A DNA stretch of 5,925 nt. Source: Spirochaetales bacterium. GTDB taxonomy: Bacteria > Spirochaetota > Spirochaetia > DTKZ01. The notes below the pieces were generated by a model, which did no database searches, was not told the origin of the DNA, and worked only from the letters and a program-made list of their open reading frames with translations. Where the stretch lies: the NCBI GenBank assembly GCA_031274005.1, contig JAISQU010000054.1:1-5925 (forward strand), given 5' to 3'. This document shows positions 5,679 to 5,925 of this stretch, piece by piece (the stretch's first letter is position 1; each line of letters begins with the position of its first letter). The position numbers and the translations under genes were made by a program.

Positions 5679-5695
5679 CGTCTTTACACAAGACG
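5679..5695. other. Perfect 6-bp inverted repeat
   Basis: CGTCTT (5679-5684) and AAGACG (5690-5695) pair around TACAC, 5 nt from the preceding hairpin. It could stack with it in a transcript reading past the 5S gene. Confidence 0.35.
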
Positions 5696-5866
5696 GTCGC
5701 TCGCGCCCCTTCAATCCCTTGCGCCCCACGGGCTTCACAAAATGGTTTTATTTTGGAACCGGCTCTTATCGTATTTTTTTCTTCCGTATGTGTTCTCCGC
5801 GCTTAGCATTCTTTTTTTATTTGGGATAGGCGGAGTTCGTTCGCACGGGTTTTTTTCTCTTCTAAA

Positions 5867-5880
5867 TAAAAAAGCCTGGC
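5867..5880 (-). terminator. Probable 5S rRNA transcript end
   Basis: On the minus strand the conserved 3' strand of 5S helix I (GCCAGGC) runs directly into T6 (5873-5868), then ATTT. The mature 5S 3' end is expected near 5874. The helix-I partner lies beyond the window, so the full terminator stem cannot be checked. Confidence 0.5.
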
Positions 5881-5925
5881 GACGACCTACTCTCCCACCC
5901 ATAACAGGCAGTACCATCGGCGCAG
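5874..5925 (-). rRNA. rrf: 5S ribosomal RNA, 3' portion only (cut by right edge)
   Basis: Read on the minus strand the last 52 bases carry the conserved 5S 3' half: CGCCGATGGTACTGC, then TGGGAGAGTAGGTCG, ending CGCCAGGC. The GATGGTA and GAGAGTAGG blocks and the CCAGGC end are diagnostic. The 5' half, and by inference the 23S and 16S genes, lie to the right of the window. The rRNA operon is transcribed toward the lipoprotein operon. Confidence 0.93.

Larger units (their letters stand above)
5452..5873. other. Non-coding spacer between the 5S rRNA and the lipoprotein operon
   Basis: About 420 nt with no supportable gene: short frames here lack ribosome binding sites and run through the hairpins. 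No tRNA (no T-loop consensus with a matching acceptor stem) was seen on either strand. It holds the hairpins and terminator listed separately. It also has a GCGCCCC direct repeat (5703-5709 and 5721-5727) flanking TTCAATCCC, and an AT-rich stretch (about 5740-5870) with nothing recognisable. Confidence 0.6.

Noticed and set aside
5509..5691. Minus-strand 60-codon frame in the rRNA spacer
   Set aside because: Starts with TTG without a ribosome binding site and runs through several hairpins and the terminator; best read as non-coding.
5697..5728. Possible CRISPR repeat because of the TTCAATCCC stretch
   Set aside because: Only one copy, no spacer-repeat periodicity and no cas genes in the window.
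5736..5760. CAAAAT / ATTTTG stem (5738-5755) as a terminator or tRNA fragment
   Set aside because: AT-only 6-bp stem with no T-tract and no tRNA arms; likely chance in AT-rich DNA.
5735..5917. Minus-strand 60-codon frame at the right edge
   Set aside because: Overlaps most of the visible 5S rRNA and its transcript end.

Overview
The window is about 55% GC and looks like the chromosome of a spirochaete, most likely a relatively GC-rich Treponema or close relative. This rests on the 3' end of the 5S rRNA, the LpoB / COG3014 / LPP20 lipoprotein trio, and spirochaete-like lipoboxes. It was judged by eye from memory of these families, so the genus is tentative. All protein-coding genes look intact except the first, which is cut by the left edge.

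Left half, plus strand (1-2134): a short catabolic gene pair. A four-carbon acid sugar kinase (DUF1537 family, OtnK-like; N-terminus outside the window) is followed 49 nt later by a beta-hydroxyacid dehydrogenase (LtnD / GarR-like) with a strong ribosome binding site. Together they fit the L-threonate / D-erythronate route: oxidation to a 2-oxo-tetronate, then phosphorylation of the 3-oxo isomer. The isomerase (OtnI), decarboxylase (OtnC) and transporter would have to lie upstream, outside the window.

Middle (2135-2311): a 177-nt convergent intergenic gap packed with four separate inverted repeats, one an 11-bp perfect stem. None has a clear U-tract, so they are not textbook terminators.

Right half, minus strand (5451 down to 2312): a tight operon of three secreted lipoproteins, in transcription order an LpoB-like protein, a COG3014 lipoprotein (TPR-like N-terminal half) and an LPP20-family lipoprotein. 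The gaps are 19 and 22 nt. This looks like an envelope complex. In gammaproteobacteria LpoB activates the peptidoglycan synthase PBP1b; here the linker after the lipid anchor is very short and the partner is unknown. This is the most interesting part of the window.

Right edge (5452-5925): the 3' end of a 5S rRNA gene on the minus strand, so an rRNA operon points toward the lipoprotein operon. About 420 nt of non-coding, highly structured DNA separates them. It holds several hairpins, a good intrinsic terminator facing the lipoprotein operon, and a tandem 8-bp repeat just upstream of the lpoB start.
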